Source: CAYLXC01 sp964387865
GTDB lineage: Bacteria; Patescibacteriota; Microgenomatia; Daviesbacterales; UBA10151
DNA length: 29,439 bases
NCBI GenBank assembly: GCA_964387865.1
Contig: CAYLXC010000011.1
Location: forward strand, 1 to 29,439
Reading direction: 5' to 3'
Position 1 is the stretch's first letter. Every line of letters begins with the position of its first letter. Positions 21,281-27,912 of this stretch are shown one piece after another. Below the pieces are notes generated by a model that was not told where the DNA came from, did no database searches, and was given only the letters and a program-made list of their open reading frames with translations. A program made the position numbers and the translations under genes.

Positions 21281-22474
21281 ATGTTGGATCTAAAAAAACT
21301 CTCATATAAGCTTCTTTTAACTAATAGAAGAAAGGTTAAAAATTTTCAATATACTATACCATCCCCTATTTCATACCCTTATCAATGGCTTTGGGATTCC
21401 TGTTTTCATACCATAATACTAACTCACTTCAATATTTCAGATGCTAAAGCGGAAATTATGTCTCTTCTTTCAAAGCAATTTGATAATGGCCTAATTCCTC
21501 ATATGATTTATTGGGACAAAAGTAGAAAAACTAATTTTCCGAAAATTAAATGGGGTAAAGAAGATACTTCAACAATAACTCAACCTCCAATGATTGCTTA
21601 TGCAGTTTGGCAAATTTATAAAAAAGATATGGACAAAACATTTGTAAAACAAATTTATCCTCCTCTTTACCATTTTTACAGATATTTACTTACAGAACGT
21701 GATCCTCATGAGAATCATTTAATTGGGATTATGAATCCGGATGAATCAGGTGAAGATAATTCCCCAAGATTTGATGCTCCTTTGGGATTGCCATCAATTC
21801 ATTCCTTTAAAGAAAATAGTAGAAGAAGAAGAGAACTGATTAAGAAACATATTTCTTGTAATTTTGATGCACCTTTTTGTATGAGGAACTTTTTTTGGGT
21901 AAAAGATGTTCCATTTAACGCAATAATGGTTGAAAATTTAAATATTTTATCTAAACTTGCGGAAAGCTTGGGTCATATGCAGGATGCTAAATTTTTCTCA
22001 AAAGAGGCAGGAAATATTAGCCAAGCAATGAGGAAATTAATGCTTGAGGATGATATTTTTTGGCCAACTTACGGGAGAGAATATACAAAAATCAAAGTTA
22101 AAACCTGGGCTATTTTTTCACCACTTTTTGCAAAGATATTAGATGAGAATGAAGCTAAAAAATTAGTAGAAAAACATTTACTTAATCCTAAAGAGTTTTG
22201 GACAAATTATCCTGTACCAACAGTTTCCATAGATGAACCCTCATTTGATCCTAAAGGCTTTTGGAGAGGACCAACATGGATTGGGACAAACTGGTTTATT
22301 TATAAAGGGTTGATGAGGTATGGTTTTTCTGATGTTGCCAAACAAATTAAAAAATCATCTATTTCTCTTTTGGAAAAGGGGGGATTTAGAGAGTATTTTA
22401 ATCCTCTCACAGGAGAGGGTCAGGGAGCAAAAGAATTTAGCTGGGGGGGGTTGGTTTTGGATATGGTAGATTAA
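21281..22474 (+). CDS. Six-hairpin glycoside hydrolase (GH63/GH37-like)
   Basis: 397 residues starting 12 bases after the synthase, so co-transcribed. Motifs of the (alpha/alpha)6 clan: YPYQWLWDSCFHTIIL (D39), KWGKEDTSTITQPPMIAYAV, IMNPDESGEDNSPRFD (acidic cluster 154-165, probable general acid), FWRGPTWIGTNWFIYKGL, and the closing EGQGAKEFSWGGLVLD with E385, a candidate general base. The closest known types are mannosyl/glucosylglycerate hydrolases and trehalases. There is no signal peptide, so it is cytoplasmic. It may hydrolyse the sugar made by the neighbouring synthase, or its dephosphorylated product. Confidence 0.8.
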   Translation: MLDLKKLSYKLLLTNRRKVKNFQYTIPSPISYPYQWLWDSCFHTIILTHFNISDAKAEIMSLLSKQFDNGLIPHMIYWDKSRKTNFPKIKWGKEDTSTITQPPMIAYAVWQIYKKDMDKTFVKQIYPPLYHFYRYLLTERDPHENHLIGIMNPDESGEDNSPRFDAPLGLPSIHSFKENSRRRRELIKKHISCNFDAPFCMRNFFWVKDVPFNAIMVENLNILSKLAESLGHMQDAKFFSKEAGNISQAMRKLMLEDDIFWPTYGREYTKIKVKTWAIFSPLFAKILDENEAKKLVEKHLLNPKEFWTNYPVPTVSIDEPSFDPKGFWRGPTWIGTNWFIYKGLMRYGFSDVAKQIKKSSISLLEKGGFREYFNPLTGEGQGAKEFSWGGLVLDMVD

Positions 22475-22702
22475 TTAACTAGTTGCCAGTAATTTTTCTC
22501 TTTCTAATTTTGCCTTAGCCTTATTTCTTAATAAAAGTTCATTTTTTGCAATTCTATCAGCAATTCCCTTTTCAACAATTTTTTGACATTCGGAATCCGG
22601 GCAAAATGTTTGGATATAGGTTATAACGGATGTTCCCGCCTTTTCTTTCCAGCTTTTACCATCCAGTCTTTCCTTACCACATCTAACACAAGGATTACTC
22701 AT
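22475..22702 (-). CDS. Small zinc-finger-like protein (75 aa)
   Basis: Begins MSNPCVRCGKERLDGKSWKE and continues SVITYIQTFCPDSECQKIVE: a CxxC pair and a second CxxxxC pair, spaced about 27 residues apart, that fit a zinc ribbon. The tail is a charged helix (IAKNELLLRNKAKAKLEREK). It may bind RNA or ribosomes, but no specific family is recognised. The stop codon touches that of the convergent glycosidase gene with no intervening base. Confidence 0.65.
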   Translation of the reverse strand: MSNPCVRCGKERLDGKSWKEKAGTSVITYIQTFCPDSECQKIVEKGIADRIAKNELLLRNKAKAKLEREKLLATS

Positions 22703-22915
22703 AAGATTTAAGTAGATAAAGATAATTCAGACGAATGAAAGAGGAATCTATATCTAACTGTTTTAAGAGTATAACAGAATTAACTGCTTAAAACAAGGCT
22801 TGTCTTGTCCAACGCAAGCTGAGCATGACTTTCCAGGCTAGATTTGTCGCATATGTATTTTAACTTTTTCAGAAGTGCTCCCCTGAGTTAGAGTGCTTAA
22901 CAATAATTAGCTATC

Positions 22916-22950
22916 TTGACAAAATATAGAATGACATGTACACTATGTAC
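22916..22950 (+). promoter_or_regulatory. Promoter and operator of the Phd/PIN module
   Basis: TTGACA (22916-22921), 17-base spacer, TACACT (22939-22944), eight bases to the ATG: leaderless. The inverted repeat GTACA-CTA-TGTAC (22938-22950) covers the -10 box and is a likely autoregulatory operator. Confidence 0.7.
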
Positions 22951-22952
22951 GT

Positions 22953-23189
22953 ATGATTCTACACGTAACTGAACTTCGAAATCAAATATTCCGGGTATTT
23001 AAAATGGTCGATGCCGGTGAAGACATCACTATTATTAAAAAGGATACTAATAAAAAGTACAAAATTGTTCCTGTTAAAGAAGCTCCCAAGAAAGACATAG
23101 TAAAACTGGCCAAAGAGATGGGAGAGATTGGATTAAAGGCTCCATCCCTTAAGAAAATGAAACAGATTTTTGAATCAAGGTATGAATAG
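22953..23189 (+). CDS. Phd/YefM-type antitoxin
   Basis: 78 residues. MILHVTELRNQIFRVFKMVD, then AGEDITIIKKDTNKKYKIVPV, follows the Phd/YefM N-terminal DNA-binding fold: helix, then the beta strand DITIIKKDxxxxKIVPV. The C-terminal half (KLAKEMGEIGLKAPSLKKMK) is the expected disordered, toxin-binding segment. It would neutralise the PIN nuclease encoded next and repress the shared promoter through the inverted repeat over the -10. The toxin start codon overlaps its last codons. Confidence 0.78.
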   Translation: MILHVTELRNQIFRVFKMVDAGEDITIIKKDTNKKYKIVPVKEAPKKDIVKLAKEMGEIGLKAPSLKKMKQIFESRYE

Positions 23190-23601
23190 TCTTTATCTTG
23201 ATACTAATTTTTTTATTTACTTATCAGACAAGACCTCCCCTATTTATAAAATATGCGCTAAGTTTCTTGGGTATTGCAGGAAGAACAATATCTTAACTGT
23301 AACATCTGTCGAAACTATTCAAGAAATTATTCATCTAGCCAAAAATACTAAACAACTAGATAAAGGTTTACGGACATCCAAGATCTGTTTAAAAATAGTA
23401 GATGATATTTTACCAATCAATGAAACTGTTATAGGCAATTATCTAAGGTATGCTTCTACCTATAAGAGTGCTGGTAGTAGAGACTTAATTCATTTAGCAG
23501 TATGTATAGAAAATAAAATAAATAAAATCGTCACTTTTGATAGAGATTTTGCAAAGTTTAAAGAAATAGATATACTTCATCCTCAAGATATTACAAGTTG
23601 A
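23182..23601 (+). CDS. PIN-domain toxin (VapC-like)
   Basis: Start taken at the ATG giving MNSLYLDTNFFIYLSD, with the SD-like AAGG just upstream; a TTG four codons earlier is less likely. The PIN acidic residues are in place: LDTNFF (D), SVETIQEII (E), AGSRDLIHLAV (D) and VTFDRDFAKF (D). PIN toxins are magnesium-dependent ribonucleases that cut tRNA or rRNA. It overlaps the antitoxin gene by eight bases. The pair is a complete type II toxin-antitoxin module. Confidence 0.82.
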   Translation: MNSLYLDTNFFIYLSDKTSPIYKICAKFLGYCRKNNILTVTSVETIQEIIHLAKNTKQLDKGLRTSKICLKIVDDILPINETVIGNYLRYASTYKSAGSRDLIHLAVCIENKINKIVTFDRDFAKFKEIDILHPQDITS

Positions 23602-23675
23602 GCTAATCAAGAGGTTATAATAATAGATTTCAACTCCGCTTGGTAGATAACATTAAACTTACTATAAAAAGAGTG

Positions 23676-24890
23676 CTACTTACAGAAATTATTAGCAGGA
23701 GTGAAACCATCCCAACTGAAGCCGGTGGCGGTAACATTAGTAACAGAAGTGGTATAGCAGCCTGAAGGAGCATAATTAAGTCTAAAGGTGACACTGCCAT
23801 CCTCTCCAGTTGTCCCCACCCCATTCCAAGAAGCCCCTGAATCATGGTTAAGGGTGATAGAAATAGAAGCTCCGCTGACTGGATTACCCAAGTTGTTAAC
23901 CAGTGAAACAGTATCTAAGAGATGTCTATTTTGCTGTTTTCCACCTTCAGTGGCATAAGAGATGGAACTGACAGTGACAGTATCCCCGGGTACAGGGGTT
24001 GGGGTGGGTGTAGGGGTGGGTGTAGGGGTAACACTAGGTGAAGCGGTTGGTGTGGGAGTAGGAGAGGATTCCGGATAGAGGAAGTTTACACCATTGATAT
24101 CATCCTGATGAAGCACACGGCGAACACCATCATAGAAAGGTTCCATCACCGCACCTTCCACATTAGAATGACCCAAACCCAAACCATGACCGAATTCATG
24201 CAGCCAGACAGTTTGAGTATCAAAAGTATTATTTGGGATACTTCCCGCATCTCCGACAAACCAGCTGAAATTTTGATTATCCAACACCATATCAAATTCA
24301 TCTGTGGAGGTGCCATACCAGGTAACTCCCAAAACAGCCGGGTCTTTAATGTCTAGCCAGCCAACATCATTTTTGCCATCAAAGTATTGTGGTCCTGGAC
24401 ACTCACGAACTAGGGAAGGACAACGAGTAGTATCCCCACCATCTTGATAGACGAACTTGGAAGTAGCAACATTAGTCCAGGTAGCTTGAGAGGCAAGCCA
24501 GACATTTCTGTGGTTATTTAGATTGCCAGGAACACCTTGAGGGTTGTAGTTGACAGTAACAAAGTCATTACCAGAATTCGTGTCTGAGAAAACATCCCAA
24601 ACCAAGCCAGTGGTGCTAAATTGGGCTGAGTTAATTGGTCGAGCGTCAGGATAGGCTCGAAGAAGAGCTGCTCTGGCTTTAGCTTGGGGATCCTCTCTTT
24701 CTTGTACAGCCACCAGGATCTCAACGATTGCATCATGTCCATTTACCTTAATTAAACCTTGAACATAAGCCGCCCGAATCTGGTTTCTTTGAGAATTACT
24801 CTGGGCAAAAACAGGAAAGCCAATGATGAAGAGTGCGGCTAGGAAAATGGTACTGGCTAAGAAAAATAACTTTAGTCTTATGGTAGCCAT
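23676..24890 (-). CDS. Secreted matrixin-like metalloprotease with C-terminal Ig-like domain
   Basis: 404 residues. A signal peptide (LKLFFLASTIFLAALFIIGFP, cut probably after VFAQ) is followed by a propeptide-like region. The catalytic domain has HEFGHGLGLGH (H231, E232, H235, H241), the zinc site of metzincins, and the Met-turn AVMEPFY (M249). A Pro/Thr linker (SPTPTPTASPSVTPTPTP, 276-300) leads to a beta domain (about 303-404) resembling bacterial Ig-like repeats (LVNNLGNPVSGASISITLNH). It is exported and would cut extracellular proteins. Base use looks richer in GC than the flanking toxin and Fic genes, a hint of transfer. Confidence 0.88.
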   Translation of the reverse strand: MATIRLKLFFLASTIFLAALFIIGFPVFAQSNSQRNQIRAAYVQGLIKVNGHDAIVEILVAVQEREDPQAKARAALLRAYPDARPINSAQFSTTGLVWDVFSDTNSGNDFVTVNYNPQGVPGNLNNHRNVWLASQATWTNVATSKFVYQDGGDTTRCPSLVRECPGPQYFDGKNDVGWLDIKDPAVLGVTWYGTSTDEFDMVLDNQNFSWFVGDAGSIPNNTFDTQTVWLHEFGHGLGLGHSNVEGAVMEPFYDGVRRVLHQDDINGVNFLYPESSPTPTPTASPSVTPTPTPTPTPTPVPGDTVTVSSISYATEGGKQQNRHLLDTVSLVNNLGNPVSGASISITLNHDSGASWNGVGTTGEDGSVTFRLNYAPSGCYTTSVTNVTATGFSWDGFTPANNFCK

Positions 24891-24929
24891 ATCTTTGGAT
24901 GGTTTTACTATAACATAGATTCAATCGGA

Positions 24930-25212
24930 TTGTCAAGAAATTTGGAAGCCATACATCTGGTTGAATCACCAAAAAATGATCTAGGGACTGATCTAGGGAC
25001 GGTCCTAGGAGAGATTATTGGAACAACCCAAATTAAACCTAGGTTTCTGGGCTCCCCCGTGTGGATTAATAACCTACCTTCGGTAGGACGAACAGCTAGT
25101 TCAAATCAGAAATTTGAAAGAGCAGATCAAATCCCATATGGGAAAACAACAAAAAATACCAGAACTTATTTTACCACTTGTTAATAAATATATAAAAACT
25201 ACAATCAGGATT
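24930..25212. other. Low-confidence stretch with short repeats, no gene called
   Basis: Holds a tandem direct repeat (GATCTAGGGAC twice from about 24979), a nearby CCTAGG palindrome, a 6-bp hairpin CCTACC-TTC-GGTAGG, and frames that do not resemble protein. It separates the divergent matrixin and C39-like genes and looks like decayed or rearranged DNA. Confidence 0.35.
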
Positions 25213-25617
25213 ATGAAACCTATTAAACAAGAAGATGGTCTTGGGTGCGCAGTCGCATGCGTTGCCTTTGTTCTAAATATATCCTATCAAGAAGCATTAA
25301 GGTTATTTACTGATGGGCAAATAAGAGTAAGAGAAAAAGCAAACTTTTATTGTCCTGAAATAGTCGAGATATTAAATAGTAAAGGGTTGAAATATAGGTG
25401 GCAAAAGCTTGGCAAGAAACCGATAAAGGAAATATATAGCGATTATTCTATAGTTTTTATTAAAAGATCAGAAAACTATCCATATGGACATTTTCTTGCA
25501 AGATACAAAAACAAATGGATGAATCCTTGGATAAATCTACCAGATAAAAATATCAAAGCAGGGTTCCAGGATATACTTCGTGAAGAGCCTACTTACGTAA
25601 TCTACAGGAGTTTATAA
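25213..25617 (+). CDS. C39-like papain-fold protein (134 aa)
   Basis: Start at the ATG giving MKPIKQEDGLGCAVACVAFV, with AGGA upstream. KQEDGLGCAVACVAFVL matches the Q....C active-site helix of C39-like peptidases, YGHFLARYKNKWMNPW supplies the His and the following Asn/Trp region, so a Cys-His-Asn triad is plausible. There is no signal peptide and no transporter domain, so it is a cytoplasmic stand-alone domain. It may be a cysteine peptidase or an inactive relative. The neighbours are a metalloprotease and a Fic protein, so it lies in an accessory block. Confidence 0.65.
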   Translation: MKPIKQEDGLGCAVACVAFVLNISYQEALRLFTDGQIRVREKANFYCPEIVEILNSKGLKYRWQKLGKKPIKEIYSDYSIVFIKRSENYPYGHFLARYKNKWMNPWINLPDKNIKAGFQDILREEPTYVIYRSL

Positions 25618-25696
25618 CTACATCAAAAAGTATCAGCTCCCCTGAATTGGAGCAGTTAGGGTTGGTACTACTGGCATTAATAGAATTAGAAGATGG

Positions 25697-25822
25697 CACG
25701 AGTTTCGCACTTCCTGTCATTCCGAGCGTAGTCGAGGAATCTCTCTCAACCCAATCGCTGTTGTGTGAGATCCCTCCATATGTCCTTCGGACTTAGTCGG
25801 GATGACAACTGCGAAACTCGTG
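25697..25822. repeat. Palindromic repeat family, copy 3, with 13-bp perfect terminal arms
   Basis: 126 bp. The ends are CACGAGTTTCGCA (25697-25709) and its exact complement TGCGAAACTCGTG (25810-25822). Inside them is the family core, TGTCATTCCGAGCG ... TCGGGATGACA. It fills the gap between the C39-like and Fic genes. Confidence 0.85.
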
Positions 25823-25865
25823 GATGGTTTTGAACCAATATTTACTGCGAAGCAGCAAGCTCTGC

Positions 25866-26738
25866 TTATTTAATTCCTATTTTCCAAACTCCTTTTTCTC
25901 TAAAAGCTGGTATGGTCTGGCGTTTAGCCGCATTTAAAACTACCGGACCTGGCTTTCCTATTTTCATCGCATATTCTGTAGCTTCAATAATTTTATACCC
26001 CTTTAAATAGGCTAATCTTTTATGCAAGGCTTCCATAAGAGATAGTGAAATTATCCTTTCTATTGTTTTAGTTTTTTTGTCATCATGATATTCTGAAAAA
26101 GAATGATAATAAGTAGTTTTTTCTTTTTCTCGGATAATTATCCCTGGATACCCTAACCTATATAATTGATAATTTATAATTACTCGACCAATTCTGCCAT
26201 TACCATCATTAAAAGGATGAATTGTCTCAAATTGTAGGTGAAATTTAGAAATTTTGTCCACAAAATAACTGATACTATCACTCGAATATTCAATTAAAGC
26301 CTCTTTTAGTAAAGACTCTACATGTTCAGGAGCAGTTGCAATAAAAGTCCCTATTCGTACATACTCCCCTTTTTTACGAAGTTTTCCTGCAATGCTTTCA
26401 TCAATATTTCCTATTAACATTTGATGTAAAAACAGAATAATTTCTTTTGAAAGTTCCTCTGAAGATTTAGTTCGGATATACTCCATTACCCTTGCCAAAT
26501 TTTTAGCCTCAAAAACCTCACGGAGACTGACGTTTCGCGATACTTCCATCTCAAGTAAAATCTTTTCTGTTTCTTTAAGAGTTAAAGTAGAATTTTCTAT
26601 AGCATTTGAGTTGTAAACACTTTCCGGAACTTCAGCTTCATCTATAAGTTTTAGTAAAGAATCTTTACCAATCTTTAATCGGTCATATTCTCGTTTTAAA
26701 ACTTCTATCCTATCTTGAATTGCAGTCGAGATTGACAT
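25866..26738 (-). CDS. fic: Fic-domain AMP-transferase, self-inhibited type, with C-terminal HTH-like domain
   Basis: 290 residues. The active loop HPFNDGNGRIGR is at 174-185, with catalytic H174. The inhibitory helix motif SNAIEN (44-49), (S/T)xxxE(G/N), lies in the N-terminal domain, so this is a class II Fic protein held inactive until E48 moves. FEAKNLARVMEYI and HQMLIG are other family segments. The last 45 residues (EATEYAMKIGKPGPVVLNAA ... GVWKIGIK) resemble an excisionase/MerR-type winged helix and may bind DNA. It would attach AMP to a protein target. A strong promoter overlapped by a palindrome suggests autorepression. Confidence 0.88.
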   Translation of the reverse strand: MSISTAIQDRIEVLKREYDRLKIGKDSLLKLIDEAEVPESVYNSNAIENSTLTLKETEKILLEMEVSRNVSLREVFEAKNLARVMEYIRTKSSEELSKEIILFLHQMLIGNIDESIAGKLRKKGEYVRIGTFIATAPEHVESLLKEALIEYSSDSISYFVDKISKFHLQFETIHPFNDGNGRIGRVIINYQLYRLGYPGIIIREKEKTTYYHSFSEYHDDKKTKTIERIISLSLMEALHKRLAYLKGYKIIEATEYAMKIGKPGPVVLNAAKRQTIPAFREKGVWKIGIK

Positions 26739-26747
26739 AACGTAAGT

Positions 26748-26776
26748 ATTATATCAAATTCACGCTATTTTGTCAA
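26748..26776 (-). promoter_or_regulatory. Perfect consensus sigma-70 promoter of fic
   Basis: Minus strand TTGACA (26771-26776), 17 bases, TATAAT (26748-26753): twelve of twelve consensus bases, then nine bases to the ATG at 26738. This strength implies repression in most conditions. Confidence 0.9.
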
Positions 26777-26824
26777 TTTAGCGTGAATTATATGCACTTT
26801 ACGGTATAGATTCACGTTATTTTG
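26757..26824. promoter_or_regulatory. Palindromic operator over the fic promoter, with a third half-site upstream
   Basis: AATTCACGCTA (26757-26767) and its exact complement TAGCGTGAATT (26779-26789) are separated by 11 bases, covering the spacer and -35 box. A third copy, ATTCACGTTATTTTG (26810-26824), repeats the left arm and its flank with one change. A dimeric repressor is the likely ligand. Confidence 0.8.
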
Positions 26825-26885
26825 AACTAAGCTCCTCAAATGGGACGATTTTAGAACAGCAAACTGGTTGGAGATAATTGATATA

Positions 26886-26910
26886 GATTCCCGCTTTCCC
26901 GGGAATGACA
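26886..26910. repeat. Palindromic repeat family, copy 4 (short)
   Basis: GATTCCCGCTTTCCCGGGAATGACA: the GATTC...GAATGACA ends of the family, closed over a CCCG-CTTT-CCCGGG hairpin. Nearby CTGCAAAACTCGTG (about 26930) resembles the outer arm of copy 3. Confidence 0.6.
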
Positions 26911-26980
26911 TGGAAGTAATTTCGTTAGAACTGCAAAACTCGTGTATTCCACTCTAGTACCATGACATATCGGGTAAGAC

Positions 26981-27023
26981 TTAATGTTTTTTTAATGATT
27001 ATTTAATATACTTTTTATATAAT
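26981..27023 (+). promoter_or_regulatory. Pho-box-like direct repeats and -10 box of the response regulator
   Basis: TTAATG (26981), TTAATG (26992) and TTAATA (27003) start exactly 11 bases apart, the spacing used by PhoB/PhoP/OmpR-type regulators. The last repeat stands about where a -35 box would be, and TATAAT follows at 27018-27023, seven bases before the ATG. No normal -35 exists, so the promoter probably needs an activator. Confidence 0.65.
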
Positions 27024-27030
27024 AGATCTT

Positions 27031-27699
27031 ATGAGATTACTACTTATAGAAGACGATAGAGAAACTGCGAATACTATTAAGGAGCAGTTAGAAGATAACT
27101 ATACTGTAGAGCTTGCTTTTTCAGGGGAAGATGGAGAATATCAGGCAGAGATTAATGAATATGATTTAATAATTTTAGACCTTGGTCTGCCAGATATGAA
27201 TGGTTTAGAAGTCTGTCAAAAAATTAGAGAAAATAAGATACAAACACCGATCTTAATACTTACCGGAGAAGATGGTACTGATAAAAAAGTATCCCTGCTG
27301 GACTGCGGAGCTGATGATTATTTAACCAAACCTTTTGCAATAGATGAGCTAAAAGCCCGGGTAAGAATGCTCCTTAGACGTTCCCCTAAACTTTCAAGTT
27401 CTAACATTCTCTCAATTGGGGATTTAACTATTGATCTTAACAAAATGAGCGTGACTCGAGGCGAAAGAATCATAACTTTACGGCGTAAAGAATTTTATTT
27501 GCTTGAATATTTGGCTAGAAATGTTGGAAGAGTCATCACCAGGGAAATGATCTTAGATCATATTTGGGAGTCTAGTGCGGAGCCTATTACTAATGTCATA
27601 GATGTACATATTAAATATCTGAGAGATCAAGTTGACAGGCCTTTTGACAAAAAACTCATAAAAACGGTACATGGAATGGGATACAAGATCGAAGCTTAA
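27031..27699 (+). CDS. OmpR/PhoB-family response regulator
   Basis: 222 residues. Receiver domain: acidic pocket E7/D8/D9 (LLLIEDDRE), phosphate acceptor D50 (IILDLGLPD), T78 (ILTGED) and K100 (YLTKPF). DNA-binding winged helix about 125-222: LRRKEFYLLEYLARNVGRVI, TREMILDHIWE, TNVIDVHIKYLRDQVD and KTVHGMGYKIE. It is phosphorylated by the histidine kinase at 27913 and would bind direct repeats such as those in front of its own gene. The mRNA is predicted leaderless. A hairpin and a small peptide gene separate it from the kinase. Confidence 0.93.
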   Translation: MRLLLIEDDRETANTIKEQLEDNYTVELAFSGEDGEYQAEINEYDLIILDLGLPDMNGLEVCQKIRENKIQTPILILTGEDGTDKKVSLLDCGADDYLTKPFAIDELKARVRMLLRRSPKLSSSNILSIGDLTIDLNKMSVTRGERIITLRRKEFYLLEYLARNVGRVITREMILDHIWESSAEPITNVIDVHIKYLRDQVDRPFDKKLIKTVHGMGYKIEA

Positions 27700-27702
27700 A
27701 AA

Positions 27703-27730
27703 GTCCGCCTACGTTGAAGCTACGGCGGAC
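27703..27730 (+). repeat. Hairpin between the regulator and the peptide gene
   Basis: GTCCGCC and GGCGGAC arms (7 bp) around a 14-base loop, four bases after the regulator stop. No U-run follows, so it is not a standard terminator. It ends just before the peptide's ribosome site and may protect, process or gate the downstream mRNA. GTCCGCC-type palindromes also occur as dispersed repeats in Patescibacteria. Confidence 0.6.
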
Positions 27731-27751
27731 AAAGGAAGGGGGTGACATAAG

Positions 27752-27865
27752 TTGAAAGAAATACTAGAAAAGATTTTAATTAATAAATCTTTGAGAAACA
27801 AAAAATCAATACAAAGTTTAGCACTGACTTCAGGTTCAGCCTTTGCTCCTTGGGGAAGTATCTAA
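27752..27865 (+). CDS. Small peptide between response regulator and histidine kinase (37 aa)
   Basis: TTG start preceded by AAGGGGGTGA with a six- or seven-base gap, the best Shine-Dalgarno match in the window. The product begins MKEILEKILINKSLRNKKSI and ends LALTSGSAFAPWGSI. The first part is an amphipathic, basic helix. The end is uncharged and rich in Gly, Ala, Ser, Pro and Trp, like the leader and core of a secreted or modified peptide. It has no cysteine. I do not recognise a family. Placed between a response regulator and a polytopic kinase, it could be a signal peptide sensed by that kinase, or a precursor modified by the toroid protein that follows. Confidence 0.6.
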   Translation: MKEILEKILINKSLRNKKSIQSLALTSGSAFAPWGSI

Positions 27866-27912
27866 TCTGGCTTGTTGATTTTCTTATTTTTATCAGGTAA
27901 TAATTCGATGGG

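Noticed and set aside
24000..24062. GT-rich repeat as a minisatellite or regulatory tract
   Set aside because: It is simply the codons of the Pro/Thr linker of the matrixin-like protease.
24930..25184. 84-residue reading frame beginning MSRNLEAIHLVESPKND
   Set aside because: It arises from tandem repeats, has no ribosome site or promoter, and does not look like a folded protein.
22873..25660. Direct repeats flanking the toxin-antitoxin/matrixin/C39 block (GCTCCCCTGA at about 22877 and 25637)
   Set aside because: Only ten bases match exactly, which can occur by chance in a window of this size; the flanking similarity is weak.
27703..27730. Rho-independent terminator after the response regulator
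   Set aside because: The stem is suitable but there is no U-run, and a strong ribosome site follows within ten bases.
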